Assembly: GCF_030297135.1 (NCBI RefSeq)
Contig: NZ_AP028065.1
Location: 1 to 64,000, forward strand
Source: Pseudoalteromonas apostichopi
GTDB taxonomy: Bacteria; Pseudomonadota; Gammaproteobacteria; Enterobacterales; Alteromonadaceae
Direction: 5' to 3'
Length of the DNA: 64,000 nucleotides
A program made the position numbers and the translations under genes. How positions within the stretch are numbered: position 1 is the first letter of the stretch; every line of letters starts with the position of its first letter. Below, piece by piece: positions 42,326-51,604 of the stretch. The notes beneath the pieces are model-generated. The model was not told the origin of the DNA. It did not search any database and saw only the letters and a list, made by a program, of their open reading frames with translations.

Positions 42326-43396
42326 ATGGCTTCGCTCAATCAACACCGAGTCTATATTCCAAGCTCAGCACGTGCAAATCAGTATGTGTTAGTTGAATTT
42401 AAACCTACTGATGAGTTTTTTGCCCAGTTCACAAATGTTAGCTGTGCTTATAAGCGTCTTGCAAGGGAGTTATTTGCACTCTGTGATGAGTATGAATTAC
42501 ACAACGTTCACTTAATCGCTAACGATAAACTGCCGGTGGTTCGTTACCATGATGAGGCGTATAGTTTAGAAACCGCGAAACAAATTTTATTTTTCTATAA
42601 CCCTCAATACCATGAAGCACACAATGTGTTTGCTGATGGTGAACAAAAATGCAAAAAAATTCGTTTATTGTTCTTGGCGACTGGTGAAGATATTCGCGCT
42701 AATGCGGCAAGTTTTCATCATAATGTGCAGCGAGTAATAAACTCTTTACAAGAAAAGATATTAAGCAATCAGCCAGCTTTAAAAGTTCGTGATCACCAAC
42801 ACCTTACTTATGATTTATTTGCCAAAGCAAAAGGTCACAAAGAAAGCTATGGTTATAAATTACGAAGCTTGTATCCTCGCTTTCAATCTCGCCAATGTCA
42901 TTTACCAACTGAACACAGTGAAATAGCTTATGCAGGTTTTTCGATTCCTGTGACTCGTGCTATCAAAACTCAATTTCAACATATGTTGAATGAAGAGAAT
43001 TACACCGAGTTTTATCAATACATTTTTGATGCGTTTAAACGTGCTTGTGATAAACGCGGATTAACACTGGGTGCATTTATCGCTAATGGAACACGACCTA
43101 TTGTCCGAAATAGTAATATTGATAACGCACAAAGTAACAGTGAACTACAAAAGTTAACCTTTGATTGCAGCTCTGAGCAAGTACAATTACAACAATATTG
43201 GAATGCAAATCAACTTGTTGATTCACTGCATTTCATAATAGCAGCAGCAGACAAAGACAAACATGACATTGGTTATGGCAAGTTTATGAATCATGTACAG
43301 AGTGCGATTAATGAAGTGACAGATGAACTGGCATTTAATCCAACTCGTCAAGATTTACGTGTTCGTTTTTATCAGCACATAAACTATCAATACTAA
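42326..43396 (+). CDS. Conserved hypothetical protein (possibly DUF3083)
   Basis: A 356-residue soluble protein of unknown function beginning MASLNQHRVYIPSSARANQYV. No signal peptide, TM segment or catalytic motif was recognised. It is rich in His, Gln, Asn and Tyr. It resembles the DUF3083 proteins that I recall as common in Alteromonadales; this assignment is from memory and not tested. It is flanked by glnS (divergent) and argA (convergent), with a terminator at its end. It is likely a real gene, given its length, AAGGAAAAAAG-type ribosome binding site and clean frame. Confidence 0.75.
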   Translation: MASLNQHRVYIPSSARANQYVLVEFKPTDEFFAQFTNVSCAYKRLARELFALCDEYELHNVHLIANDKLPVVRYHDEAYSLETAKQILFFYNPQYHEAHNVFADGEQKCKKIRLLFLATGEDIRANAASFHHNVQRVINSLQEKILSNQPALKVRDHQHLTYDLFAKAKGHKESYGYKLRSLYPRFQSRQCHLPTEHSEIAYAGFSIPVTRAIKTQFQHMLNEENYTEFYQYIFDAFKRACDKRGLTLGAFIANGTRPIVRNSNIDNAQSNSELQKLTFDCSSEQVQLQQYWNANQLVDSLHFIIAAADKDKHDIGYGKFMNHVQSAINEVTDELAFNPTRQDLRVRFYQHINYQY

Positions 43397-43418
43397 CTAA
43401 GTTTAGTTTAATTAATCG

Positions 43419-43444
43419 AGGTGACGTATTCACGTCACCTTTTA
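43419..43444. terminator. Bidirectional terminator before argA end
   Basis: Perfect 9-bp arms AGGTGACGT / ACGTCACCT around ATTC, followed on the plus strand by TTTT. It lies between the convergent unknown gene and argA. Confidence 0.75.
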
Positions 43445-43445
43445 A

Positions 43446-44786
43446 TTATCGATTATTGCTTAGCTTAGTTAAGTCTAGTCGTAGCACCTTAGAACGACGC
43501 TCGTAGTTATAAAGTGCTTTTTTCTTTTCAGGTAATTCATCAACCGTGACCAGTTCAAAGCTTTGCTCTAAAAACCAATGAATACTACGGGTGGTCAACG
43601 CAAATAAATGCGAATAACCTGCACGTTTGGCTTTATTAATAATAAACCGCAGCAGAAAACTGCCACGGTCTGCATCCCGGTACTGAGGATGAACAGCAAG
43701 ACTTGCAAACTCCCCCACTTGTTCATCTGCAAACGGATACAAAGCCGCACAGGCAATGATAAGCCCATCACGCTCTATCACAGTAAATTGTTCAATTTCA
43801 ATTTCGAGCTGCTCACGAGAACGGCGTACTAAATACCCCTGCTGTTCAAGTGGCCTGATAAGATTAATAATACCGGTAATATCAGAGATGCTAGCACTTC
43901 GTAATTGTTCAGAGCTTTGCGGCGCGATTTGTGTACCAATACCATCTAATGAGAACAACTCTTGTAGTAACGCGCCGTCTTCTTTATAACTAACTAAGTG
44001 ACAACGATGCACGCCACCACGACAGGCATCAATCGCCGCTTGTAAGAAAACCGTTGCACTTAAACATGCATCTGGTTGATTACGATAACTTGCTAATAGT
44101 TGCTCAGCTTCATTTGGCATTAACTCAGCAATCGCTTCACCATTTTCATCTAAAATACCAGCTTCTTGGCAAAACCCGAGCATTTTATCTGCACGAAGCT
44201 TTAGCGCTACTTGTGTTGCAATTTCTTCTGCAGTTAAGTTAAAGCTTTCACCGGTAACCGATGCCGCGATTGGTCCAAGTAATACAATACCGTTGTTATC
44301 TAATTGATGGCGAATCCCCGCGACATCAACACGTCTTACTCTACCTGAATGATGATAGTCTACACCTTCATCAACCCCTAAAGGTTGAGCAATAACAAAA
44401 TTACCACTCACTACATTTAGAAATGAACCTGACATAGGAGTACTACTTAAAGACGTTGATAAGCGCGCAGTAATATCGAATTGCATAGCACCCGCGACCT
44501 TTTTAATGACTTCAAAAGTTGCATTATCAGTCACTCGTATCTCATTATGAAACTGACTAGTTATGCCAACTTGTTCAAGTGCCGCATTAAACTGTGGACG
44601 AGCCCCAAATACTAATACAATCTTAATACCAAGACTGGTTAGAAGCGCAACATCATTAATGATGCTACGACAACCAGACTGGTCAATCGCCTCTCCGCCA
44701 AGCATAACAACGAAAGTTTTACCGCGGTGAGCATTAACGTATGGGGTTGACTGGCGAAATCCATCTACCAATTCTGTGGTACGCAC
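43446..44786 (-). CDS. argA: N-acetylglutamate synthase ArgA
   Basis: A 446-residue enzyme for the first step of arginine synthesis (acetyl-CoA + glutamate). An N-terminal amino-acid-kinase-like domain (TELVDGFRQSTPYVNAHRGKTFVVMLGGEAI) binds arginine for feedback inhibition. A C-terminal GNAT acetyltransferase domain carries the acetyl-CoA motif (LAVHPQYRDADRGSFLL). The start is GTG with AAGGTAA upstream. ARG-box-like palindromes 65-100 bases upstream suggest ArgR repression. It is transcribed alone. Confidence 0.96.
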   Translation of the reverse strand: MRTTELVDGFRQSTPYVNAHRGKTFVVMLGGEAIDQSGCRSIINDVALLTSLGIKIVLVFGARPQFNAALEQVGITSQFHNEIRVTDNATFEVIKKVAGAMQFDITARLSTSLSSTPMSGSFLNVVSGNFVIAQPLGVDEGVDYHHSGRVRRVDVAGIRHQLDNNGIVLLGPIAASVTGESFNLTAEEIATQVALKLRADKMLGFCQEAGILDENGEAIAELMPNEAEQLLASYRNQPDACLSATVFLQAAIDACRGGVHRCHLVSYKEDGALLQELFSLDGIGTQIAPQSSEQLRSASISDITGIINLIRPLEQQGYLVRRSREQLEIEIEQFTVIERDGLIIACAALYPFADEQVGEFASLAVHPQYRDADRGSFLLRFIINKAKRAGYSHLFALTTRSIHWFLEQSFELVTVDELPEKKKALYNYERRSKVLRLDLTKLSNNR

Positions 44787-44850
44787 GTAATATTTACCTT
44801 ATTAAAGTCGAGTGTTTTAATAAAAACAGATATACAAGCCACAAGTGTAG

Positions 44851-44885
44851 AGAATTTATATTCACAAATAAAGCATTATTATTCT
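44851..44885 (-). promoter_or_regulatory. Paired ARG boxes (ArgR operator) upstream of argA
   Basis: AGAATTTATATTCA (44851-44864) matches the ArgR consensus TGAATWWWWATTCA at all but one position. A weaker copy AGCATTATTATTCT (44872-44885) sits exactly 21 bp away centre to centre, the canonical paired-box spacing. Confidence 0.7.
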
Positions 44886-44934
44886 TAATTTGCTATAGAA
44901 TTTTTCATACCATAAATTAAAAAGAAGCAAATAC

Positions 44935-44961
44935 AAAAAAGGCCCGCATAAGCGAGCCTTT
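44935..44961 (-). terminator. sucCD terminator
   Basis: On the minus strand, arms AAAGGCTCGC / GCGGGCCTTT (one G-U pair) around TTAT, followed by six T. It lies 20 bases past the sucD stop. Confidence 0.87.
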
Positions 44962-44981
44962 CTTAAGAGATTATAAACTGA

Positions 44982-45854
44982 TTACCAGCCTGTTTTCTCT
45001 TTAAGTGCAGCACCGATATCAGCTAGTGAACGTACAGTTTTTACGCCAGCAGCTTCTAATGCAGCAAATTTTTCATCAGCAGTACCTTTACCGCCTGCGA
45101 TGATTGCACCAGCGTGACCCATACGCTTACCTGCAGGTGCAGTAACACCAGCAATGTAAGAAACAACAGGTTTAGTCACGTTGTGCTTGATGTATTCTGC
45201 AGCTTCTTCTTCTGCAGTACCACCGATTTCACCGATCATAACGATAGCTTCAGTTTGCTCGTCTTTTTCGAACATTTCTAAAACGTCGATGAAGTTAGTG
45301 CCAGGGATAGGGTCACCACCGATACCAACACATGTTGATTGGCCGAAACCAGCATCAGTAGTTTGTTTAACCGCTTCGTAAGTAAGCGTACCAGAACGTG
45401 ATACGATACCTACTTTACCAGGCTTGTGGATGTGACCAGGCATGATACCAATCTTAGTTTCACCAGGAGTGATAACACCTGGGCAGTTAGGACCGATCAT
45501 ACGAACACCAGTTTCATCAAGCTTAACTTTAACGTCAACCATGTCTAGTGTAGGGATACCTTCAGTGATACAAACGATAAGCTCGATGCCAGCATCGATT
45601 GCTTCTAAGATTGCATCTTTACAGAAAGGTGCTGGTACGTAGATAACTGATGCAGTTGCGCCAGTTGCTTCAACAGCGTCACGTACTGTGTTGAATACTG
45701 GAAGACCAAGATGCGTTTGACCGCCTTTACCTGGGCTTACACCACCAACCATTTGTGTACCGTACTCAAGCGCTTGCTCTGAGTGGAAAGTACCTTGGCC
45801 ACCAGTGAAACCTTGACAGATAACTTTTGTATCTTTATTGATTAATACAGACAT
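44982..45854 (-). CDS. sucD: Succinyl-CoA synthetase alpha subunit
   Basis: 290 residues (E. coli 289). It forms the ADP-forming heterotetramer with SucC and makes ATP from succinyl-CoA in the TCA cycle. CoA-binding Rossmann domain (CQGFTGGQGTFHSEQALEYGT), IGPNCPGVITPGE, and the phosphohistidine loop RMGHAGAIIAGGKGTADEK with the His near residue 247. It overlaps sucC by one base (TAATG). Confidence 0.98.
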   Translation of the reverse strand: MSVLINKDTKVICQGFTGGQGTFHSEQALEYGTQMVGGVSPGKGGQTHLGLPVFNTVRDAVEATGATASVIYVPAPFCKDAILEAIDAGIELIVCITEGIPTLDMVDVKVKLDETGVRMIGPNCPGVITPGETKIGIMPGHIHKPGKVGIVSRSGTLTYEAVKQTTDAGFGQSTCVGIGGDPIPGTNFIDVLEMFEKDEQTEAIVMIGEIGGTAEEEAAEYIKHNVTKPVVSYIAGVTAPAGKRMGHAGAIIAGGKGTADEKFAALEAAGVKTVRSLADIGAALKEKTGW

Positions 45855-47020
45855 TATTTGCCCTCCGCAGCAGCAACAACTTTTTCAGCTGCGTCTGTTA
45901 GTGATTCAGCAGCGATGATGTTAAGGTCAGAACTAGCTAGTACTTCACGACCTAGTTCAGCGTTAGTACCTTCTAAACGAACTACTACAGGAACGTTTAC
46001 ACCCACTTCTTTAACTGCGCCGATGATACCTTCTGCGATCATGTCACAACGTACGATACCACCAAAGATGTTAACTAAAACAGCTTTAACGTTGTCGTCA
46101 GATAAGATGATCTTGAATGCTTCAGAAACACGCTCTTTAGTTGCACCGCCACCAACATCTAGGAAGTTAGCTGGCTTGCCACCGTGTAGGTTTACGATAT
46201 CCATAGTACCCATCGCTAGGCCTGCACCGTTAACCATACAGCCTACGTTACCGTCTAGTGCAACGTAGTTAAGCTCGAAGCTTGCAGCGTGAGCTTCACG
46301 CGCGTCTTCTTGTGAAGGATCGTGCATTTCACGGATTTTAGGTTGACGGTAAAGCGCGTTACCATCTACACCGATTTTACCGTCTAGACAGTGAAGGTTA
46401 CCTTCGTCTGTGATTACTAGCGGGTTGATTTCTAATAGTGCGAAATCGAAATCGTTGAACATGTTAGCAAGACCCATGAAGATCTTAACGAACTGTTTCA
46501 TTTGAGTAGGGTTTAAACCTAGTTTGAAGCCTAACTCACGAGCTTGGTAAGCTTGAGGACCAACTAGTGGATCGATCTCAGCTTTGTGAATTAGTTCTGG
46601 AGTTTCTTCTGCAACTTGCTCGATTTCAACACCACCTTCAGTAGATGCCATGAAAACAACTTTACGAGAAGCACGATCTACTACAGCGCCAAGGTATAAT
46701 TCGTTAGCGATGTCAGTGCAGCTTTCTACAAGGATTTTAGCTACTGGCTGACCATTTTCGTCTGTTTGGTAAGTAACTAAGTTTTTACCTAACCAGTTCG
46801 CAGCGAACTCTTTAACTTCGTCGATTGTTTTAACTAGCTTAACACCGCCAGCTTTACCACGGCCACCTGCGTGAACCTGTGTTTTAACAACCCACATATC
46901 ACCGCCGATTTTCTCAGCAGCTGCTGCAGCTTCTTCAGGTGTATCGCAAGCGAAACCTTGAGAAACTGGTAAACCATATTCGGCAAAAAGTTGTTTTGCC
47001 TGATACTCATGCAAATTCAT
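45854..47020 (-). CDS. sucC: Succinyl-CoA synthetase beta subunit
   Basis: 388 residues, the E. coli length. ATP-grasp domain at the N-terminus (MNLHEYQAKQLFAEYGLPVSQG; VVKTQVHAGGRGKAGGVKL) and a C-terminal CoA-ligase domain with GGATKERVSEAF and NIFGGIVRCDMIAEGI. It heads a two-gene sucC-sucD unit preceded by the sucB terminator, so it needs its own promoter in the 150-base gap. Confidence 0.98.
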   Translation of the reverse strand: MNLHEYQAKQLFAEYGLPVSQGFACDTPEEAAAAAEKIGGDMWVVKTQVHAGGRGKAGGVKLVKTIDEVKEFAANWLGKNLVTYQTDENGQPVAKILVESCTDIANELYLGAVVDRASRKVVFMASTEGGVEIEQVAEETPELIHKAEIDPLVGPQAYQARELGFKLGLNPTQMKQFVKIFMGLANMFNDFDFALLEINPLVITDEGNLHCLDGKIGVDGNALYRQPKIREMHDPSQEDAREAHAASFELNYVALDGNVGCMVNGAGLAMGTMDIVNLHGGKPANFLDVGGGATKERVSEAFKIILSDDNVKAVLVNIFGGIVRCDMIAEGIIGAVKEVGVNVPVVVRLEGTNAELGREVLASSDLNIIAAESLTDAAEKVVAAAEGK

Positions 47021-47150
47021 GATGCTTTATCCAATTTTTTATACTAAAAGAGCTGAATATTTATGCAAAATAAACAGCTATCCCAAATTGCGCACTTAGT
47101 ATAAATCCCAAGGCTCCACATGAAAACCCCAGTTAGACCAAAGGCGCAAA

Positions 47151-47179
47151 AAAAAAGCTGTGAACAAGGTTCACAGCTT
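47151..47179 (-). terminator. sucAB terminator
   Basis: Perfect 11-bp arms AAGCTGTGAAC / GTTCACAGCTT around a 3-nt loop, followed on the minus strand by a long T-run. It sits 18 bases past the sucB stop. Confidence 0.9.
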
Positions 47180-47197
47180 AGTTTTCATACAACCAGA

Positions 47198-48697
47198 TTA
47201 AACATCTAGTAGTAAACGAGTCGGATCTTCAAGTAACTCTTTAATTGTTACTAAGAAACCTACAGATTCTTTACCATCGATTTGGCGGTGATCATAAGAT
47301 AACGCTAAGTACATCATTGGTAAGATTTCAACTTTACCATTTACAGCCATAGGACGCTCTTGGATTTTGTGCATACCTAAGATTGAAGACTGTGGTAAGT
47401 TGATGATTGGAGTAGATAGTAATGAACCGAATACACCACCGTTAGTGATGGTGAAGTTACCACCAGTCATGTCATCAATTGATAATTTACCGTCACGACC
47501 TTTAAGCGCTAGCTCACGGATACCTTTTTCGATTTCAGCAACAGAAAGCTTGTCACAGTCTTTAAGTACTGGTGTAACAAGACCACGTGGTGTAGAAACC
47601 GCGATGCTGATGTCGAAGTAGTTGTGATAAACAATATCATCACCGTCGATAGACGCATTTACTTCAGGGAAACGCTTAAGTGCTTCAGTTACGGCTTTCA
47701 CATAGAAAGACATGAAACCTAAACGGATACCGTGACGCTTTTCGAATACTTCTTGGTACTGCTTACGAAGATCCATGATTGGCTTCATGTTAACTTCGTT
47801 GAAAGTCGTTAACATTGCAGTTGAGTTTTTCGCTTCAAGAAGACGATTAGCAATTGTTTTACGTAAACGAGTCATAGGAACACGTTTTTGTGTACGATCA
47901 CCCATAGGTGCTGCTGGTGCTGCTGCTTCAGCTTTAGGTGCTGCTGCAGGTGCTTTTAAGAACTTATCAACATCTTCTTTTGTTACACGACCATTTTTAC
48001 CAGAACCTTTGATTTTTGATGCATCAAGGCCTTTCTCAGCAATTAAACGACGTACTGACGGCGTTAATACGTCAGAGCTATCATTTGATTCGCTTGCTGG
48101 CGCTTCTTCAGCTTTAGCTGCTGGCGCTGCTGGTGCTGCACCCGCTTTAACTTTACCAATTACTTGCTCACCAAGTACTGTTTCGCCTTCAGCGTGAATG
48201 TGCTCACCCATGATACCGTCTTCTTGAGCAACAACTTCAAGAACAACTTTATCAGTTTCGATGTCAACAAGGTTTTGATCGCGAGTTACCGCTTCACCTG
48301 GTTGAACGTGCCAAGTAGCAATTGTCGCGTCTGCGACTGATTCTGGAAGTACAGGTACTTTAATGTCCACTTCTTTACCTTCTGATGCTGGTGCTGATTG
48401 CGCCGCTGGCGCGTCTTCTGATTTAGCTGGTGCAGATTCGTCACTTGCTGGTGCAGCATCTGCATCACCAAGTAATGCAATTACTTGTTCGCCAAGTACT
48501 GTTGCACCTTCTTCTTGTGAAATTTCAGTGATTACACCGTCATTTGGTGCAACAACTTCTAAAACAACTTTATCTGTTTCGATATCTACTAAGTTTTGGT
48601 CGCGGCTTACTTTGTCGCCAACACTTACGTGCCATGTTGCAACAGTAGCATCAGCAACCGACTCAGGAAGTACAGGAACTTTAATTTCTGTGCTCAT
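47198..48697 (-). CDS. sucB: 2-oxoglutarate dehydrogenase E2 (dihydrolipoyl succinyltransferase), two lipoyl domains
   Basis: 499 residues, about 95 more than E. coli SucB (405). Two lipoyl domains are present: residues about 2-77 with Lys43 in DIETDKVVLEV, and about 109-184 with Lys150 in an identical DIETDKVVLEV. They are joined by an Ala/Pro/Ser-rich linker (about 80-107). Then comes the E3-binding domain (LTPSVRRLIAEKGLDASKIKG, about 211-247) and the catalytic domain ending with SYDHRQIDGKESVGFL (His470, Asp474). The E2 core accepts succinyl from E1 (SucA) and passes it to CoA. It starts 3 bases after sucA. Confidence 0.97.
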   Translation of the reverse strand: MSTEIKVPVLPESVADATVATWHVSVGDKVSRDQNLVDIETDKVVLEVVAPNDGVITEISQEEGATVLGEQVIALLGDADAAPASDESAPAKSEDAPAAQSAPASEGKEVDIKVPVLPESVADATIATWHVQPGEAVTRDQNLVDIETDKVVLEVVAQEDGIMGEHIHAEGETVLGEQVIGKVKAGAAPAAPAAKAEEAPASESNDSSDVLTPSVRRLIAEKGLDASKIKGSGKNGRVTKEDVDKFLKAPAAAPKAEAAAPAAPMGDRTQKRVPMTRLRKTIANRLLEAKNSTAMLTTFNEVNMKPIMDLRKQYQEVFEKRHGIRLGFMSFYVKAVTEALKRFPEVNASIDGDDIVYHNYFDISIAVSTPRGLVTPVLKDCDKLSVAEIEKGIRELALKGRDGKLSIDDMTGGNFTITNGGVFGSLLSTPIINLPQSSILGMHKIQERPMAVNGKVEILPMMYLALSYDHRQIDGKESVGFLVTIKELLEDPTRLLLDV

Positions 48698-48700
48698 TGC

Positions 48701-51520
48701 TTATCCTTTCTTTTCAATAGTAAGCGCATCTGCAACGAGCGCTTGTTGTTCTTTATTATGCACTGACATGTAACCACACGCTGGTGATGCTGATGCTTTA
48801 CGACCTGCGTAAGTTAATTTAGCACCGGCTGGAATTGCATCAACGAAGTGGTGTTGAGAACAATACCATGCACCTTGGTTTTGCGGCTCTTCTTGACACC
48901 AAACAAAATCTTTAACGTGTTGGTAACGCTGCATGATTGTATCCATCTCAGCATGTGGGAATGGATATAGTTGTTCTACACGAACAATAGCAATGTTATT
49001 TAATTCTTGCTTACGACGCTCTTGTAGTAGCTCGTAGTAAACTTTACCACTACAAAATACAACGCGTTCTACTTTATCTGCTGCAATATCATCGATTTCG
49101 TCAATCATATTGTGGAACACACCTTCTGATAACTCTTCAAGTGAAGATGTTGCCAGCGGGTGACGAAGTAGCGACTTAGGCGTCATAACAATCAATGGAC
49201 GGCGTAAAGGACGAACAGATTGACGACGAAGCATTGCATAGACTTGTGCAGGTGTTGAAGGAACACATACTTGCATATTGTGATCAGCACACAACTGTAA
49301 GAAACGTTCTAGACGTGCCGAGCTATGCTCTGGACCTTGACCTTCATAACCATGTGGAAGTAAACATGTAAGACCACATAAACGACCCCACTTCTGCTCA
49401 CCTGAACTTAAGAATTGGTCAAATACAACTTGTGCGCCATTCGCGAAATCACCAAATTGTGCTTCCCACATTACAAGTGAAGTAGGTTCAGCTGTAGCAT
49501 AACCATATTCAAACGCAAGAACAGCTTCTTCAGAAAGAACTGAATCGTAAACTTCAAATGCACCTTGATTTTCACTGATATTTTGCAGCGGTAAGTATGT
49601 TGATGCATCTTTTTGATTATGGATAACCGCATGACGGTGGAAGAATGTACCACGGCCAGAGTCTTGACCAGTTAAACGGATATCTGTACCCGCATCAACA
49701 AGCGTTGCATAAGCAAGTGTTTCAGCCATACCCCAATCAAGTGGTTTTTCACCTGTAGCCATCAACTTACGGTCATCGTAGATTTTATTAACACGCGACT
49801 GAGCTTTATGGCTTTCTGGGAAGCTTGCTACTTTTTTACCAAGTTCTTTTAATTTTTCAACAGATACAGTTGCATCGTACTCAACATCCCAATCGTGACC
49901 AACAAACTTAGCCCAATCAGAAGAGTGCGATGTTTCTAGTTGAATTTCTTCAACAACACAGTTGCCTTTATCTAGACCGTTACGGTAATCATCAGCAAGT
50001 GCTTTTACTTCATTTTCTGAGAATGAACCTTCAGCAACTAATTGATCTGCGTAAATTAGACGAGGTACTGGATGCTTTTTGATTTTTTGGTACATAAGTG
50101 GTTGAGTCGCATTCGGCTCATCCGCTTCGTTATGACCATGACGGCGATAACATACTAAATCAATCACTACATCACGTTTAAACTGGTTTCTGAAATCTAG
50201 CGCGATTTGAGTGACAAATGCTACCGCTTCAGGATCGTCAGAGTTAACGTGGAAAATTGGTGCCTGAACCATTTTCGCAATATCAGTACAGTAAGGTGTA
50301 GAACGTACATCAGACTGTTTAGACGTTGTAAAACCTACTTGGTTATTTACAACGATGCGAATACTACCACCACAACTAAATGCATTAGTTTGCGATAAGT
50401 TAAATGTTTCTTGAACAACACCCTGACCTGCGATTGCAGAGTCACCGTGAATAGTAATCGGTAATGCTTTAATACCTGACTTATCACCTAGACGGTCTAA
50501 ACGAGCACGTACCGAACCCATAACCACTGGATTAACGATTTCTAAGTGAGACGGGTTAAATGCAAGTGCCATGTGCACGTTGCCACCCTTAGTTGCAAAG
50601 TCAGATGAATAACCCATGTGATATTTAACATCACCTGAGCTTAATGTGTCTTTGTGTTTACCAGCGAACTCATCGAATAATTCTGATGGGTTTTTACCTA
50701 ATACGTTCACTAGTACGTTCAAGCGACCGCGGTGAGCCATACCAATAACAGCTTCTTTTTGTCCGCTTTCACCTGCACGATGAATTAGTTCTTTAAGCAT
50801 TGGTACTAATGCGTCACCACCTTCAAGTGAGAAACGTTTTGCACCAGGGAACTTAGCCCCTAAATATTTTTCAAGGCCATCTGCAGCTGTTAATCCTTTA
50901 AGGATACGTAGCTTTTCTTCTTTAGAGAACTTTGGACGTGATTGCACTGATTCTAAACGTTGTTGTAACCAACGCTTTTCTTCAGTTGAAGTGATGTGCA
51001 TATACTCAGCACCAACCGACCCACAATAAGTCGTTTTGAGTGCTTGATATAGCTCACCTAATGGCATGGTTTCGCGACCGACAGCAAACGAACCCACATT
51101 GAATTCACGGTCAAAATCAGCTTCAGATAAATCGTGGTATTCAAGTTCAAGATCTCGAACTCGCTCGCGTTCCCAGATACCTAACGGATCTAGGTTGGCA
51201 TTTTGGTGACCACGGAAACGGAAAGCATTAATAAGTTGTAGCACTTTGACCTGTTTAGGATCGCCAGAGCCACCCTCTGCTACCACTACTTCTCTATGCT
51301 TGTTTTTAGCAAGCTGTGCAAATTGTGCACGAACATCTGAATGTTTTACGTCAACATCCACACCATCAACTTTTGGTAATTGTTCGAACACTTCTCGCCA
51401 TTCTTCTGGCACAGAAGTCGCATCATCTAAGTACGCTTCATAAAGCTCTTCTACGTAAGCAACGTTACCGCCGTTTAAGTGAGAAGATTCTAGCCATGCC
51501 TTCATCACACCTTCGTGCAT
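48701..51520 (-). CDS. sucA: 2-oxoglutarate dehydrogenase E1 component
   Basis: 939 residues (E. coli 933), thiamine-diphosphate dependent. It decarboxylates 2-oxoglutarate and succinylates the E2 lipoyl arm. The N-terminal segment HLNGGNVAYVEELYEAYLDDATSVPEEW is the E2-binding region. The ThDP-binding region contains GMAHRGRLNVLVNVLGK, HGDSAIAGQGVVQETFNL and CYRRHGHNEADEP; a C-terminal LTCLLPHGYEGQGPEHSSARLERFLQ segment is also typical. A hairpin separates it from sdhB. Confidence 0.98.
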   Translation of the reverse strand: MHEGVMKAWLESSHLNGGNVAYVEELYEAYLDDATSVPEEWREVFEQLPKVDGVDVDVKHSDVRAQFAQLAKNKHREVVVAEGGSGDPKQVKVLQLINAFRFRGHQNANLDPLGIWERERVRDLELEYHDLSEADFDREFNVGSFAVGRETMPLGELYQALKTTYCGSVGAEYMHITSTEEKRWLQQRLESVQSRPKFSKEEKLRILKGLTAADGLEKYLGAKFPGAKRFSLEGGDALVPMLKELIHRAGESGQKEAVIGMAHRGRLNVLVNVLGKNPSELFDEFAGKHKDTLSSGDVKYHMGYSSDFATKGGNVHMALAFNPSHLEIVNPVVMGSVRARLDRLGDKSGIKALPITIHGDSAIAGQGVVQETFNLSQTNAFSCGGSIRIVVNNQVGFTTSKQSDVRSTPYCTDIAKMVQAPIFHVNSDDPEAVAFVTQIALDFRNQFKRDVVIDLVCYRRHGHNEADEPNATQPLMYQKIKKHPVPRLIYADQLVAEGSFSENEVKALADDYRNGLDKGNCVVEEIQLETSHSSDWAKFVGHDWDVEYDATVSVEKLKELGKKVASFPESHKAQSRVNKIYDDRKLMATGEKPLDWGMAETLAYATLVDAGTDIRLTGQDSGRGTFFHRHAVIHNQKDASTYLPLQNISENQGAFEVYDSVLSEEAVLAFEYGYATAEPTSLVMWEAQFGDFANGAQVVFDQFLSSGEQKWGRLCGLTCLLPHGYEGQGPEHSSARLERFLQLCADHNMQVCVPSTPAQVYAMLRRQSVRPLRRPLIVMTPKSLLRHPLATSSLEELSEGVFHNMIDEIDDIAADKVERVVFCSGKVYYELLQERRKQELNNIAIVRVEQLYPFPHAEMDTIMQRYQHVKDFVWCQEEPQNQGAWYCSQHHFVDAIPAGAKLTYAGRKASASPACGYMSVHNKEQQALVADALTIEKKG

Positions 51521-51565
51521 TTATAAGCCCTTTTCTTTAGCGCAGAAATTAATTGTTGTAAAAAC

Positions 51566-51591
51566 AAGGTGGTTAATCACTTAACCACCTT
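51566..51591 (-). terminator. Hairpin between sdhB and sucA
   Basis: 11-bp perfect arms AAGGTGGTTAA / TTAACCACCTT around a 4-nt loop, followed on the minus strand by GTTTTT, in the 84-base gap. It may partly separate the sdh and suc transcripts. Confidence 0.65.
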
Positions 51592-51604
51592 ACATATTCA
51601 AGCT

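Noticed and set aside
45858..46268. 136-residue plus-strand frame inside sucC
   Set aside because: It is a shadow of the conserved sucC gene and has Ser/Thr/Pro-biased composition.
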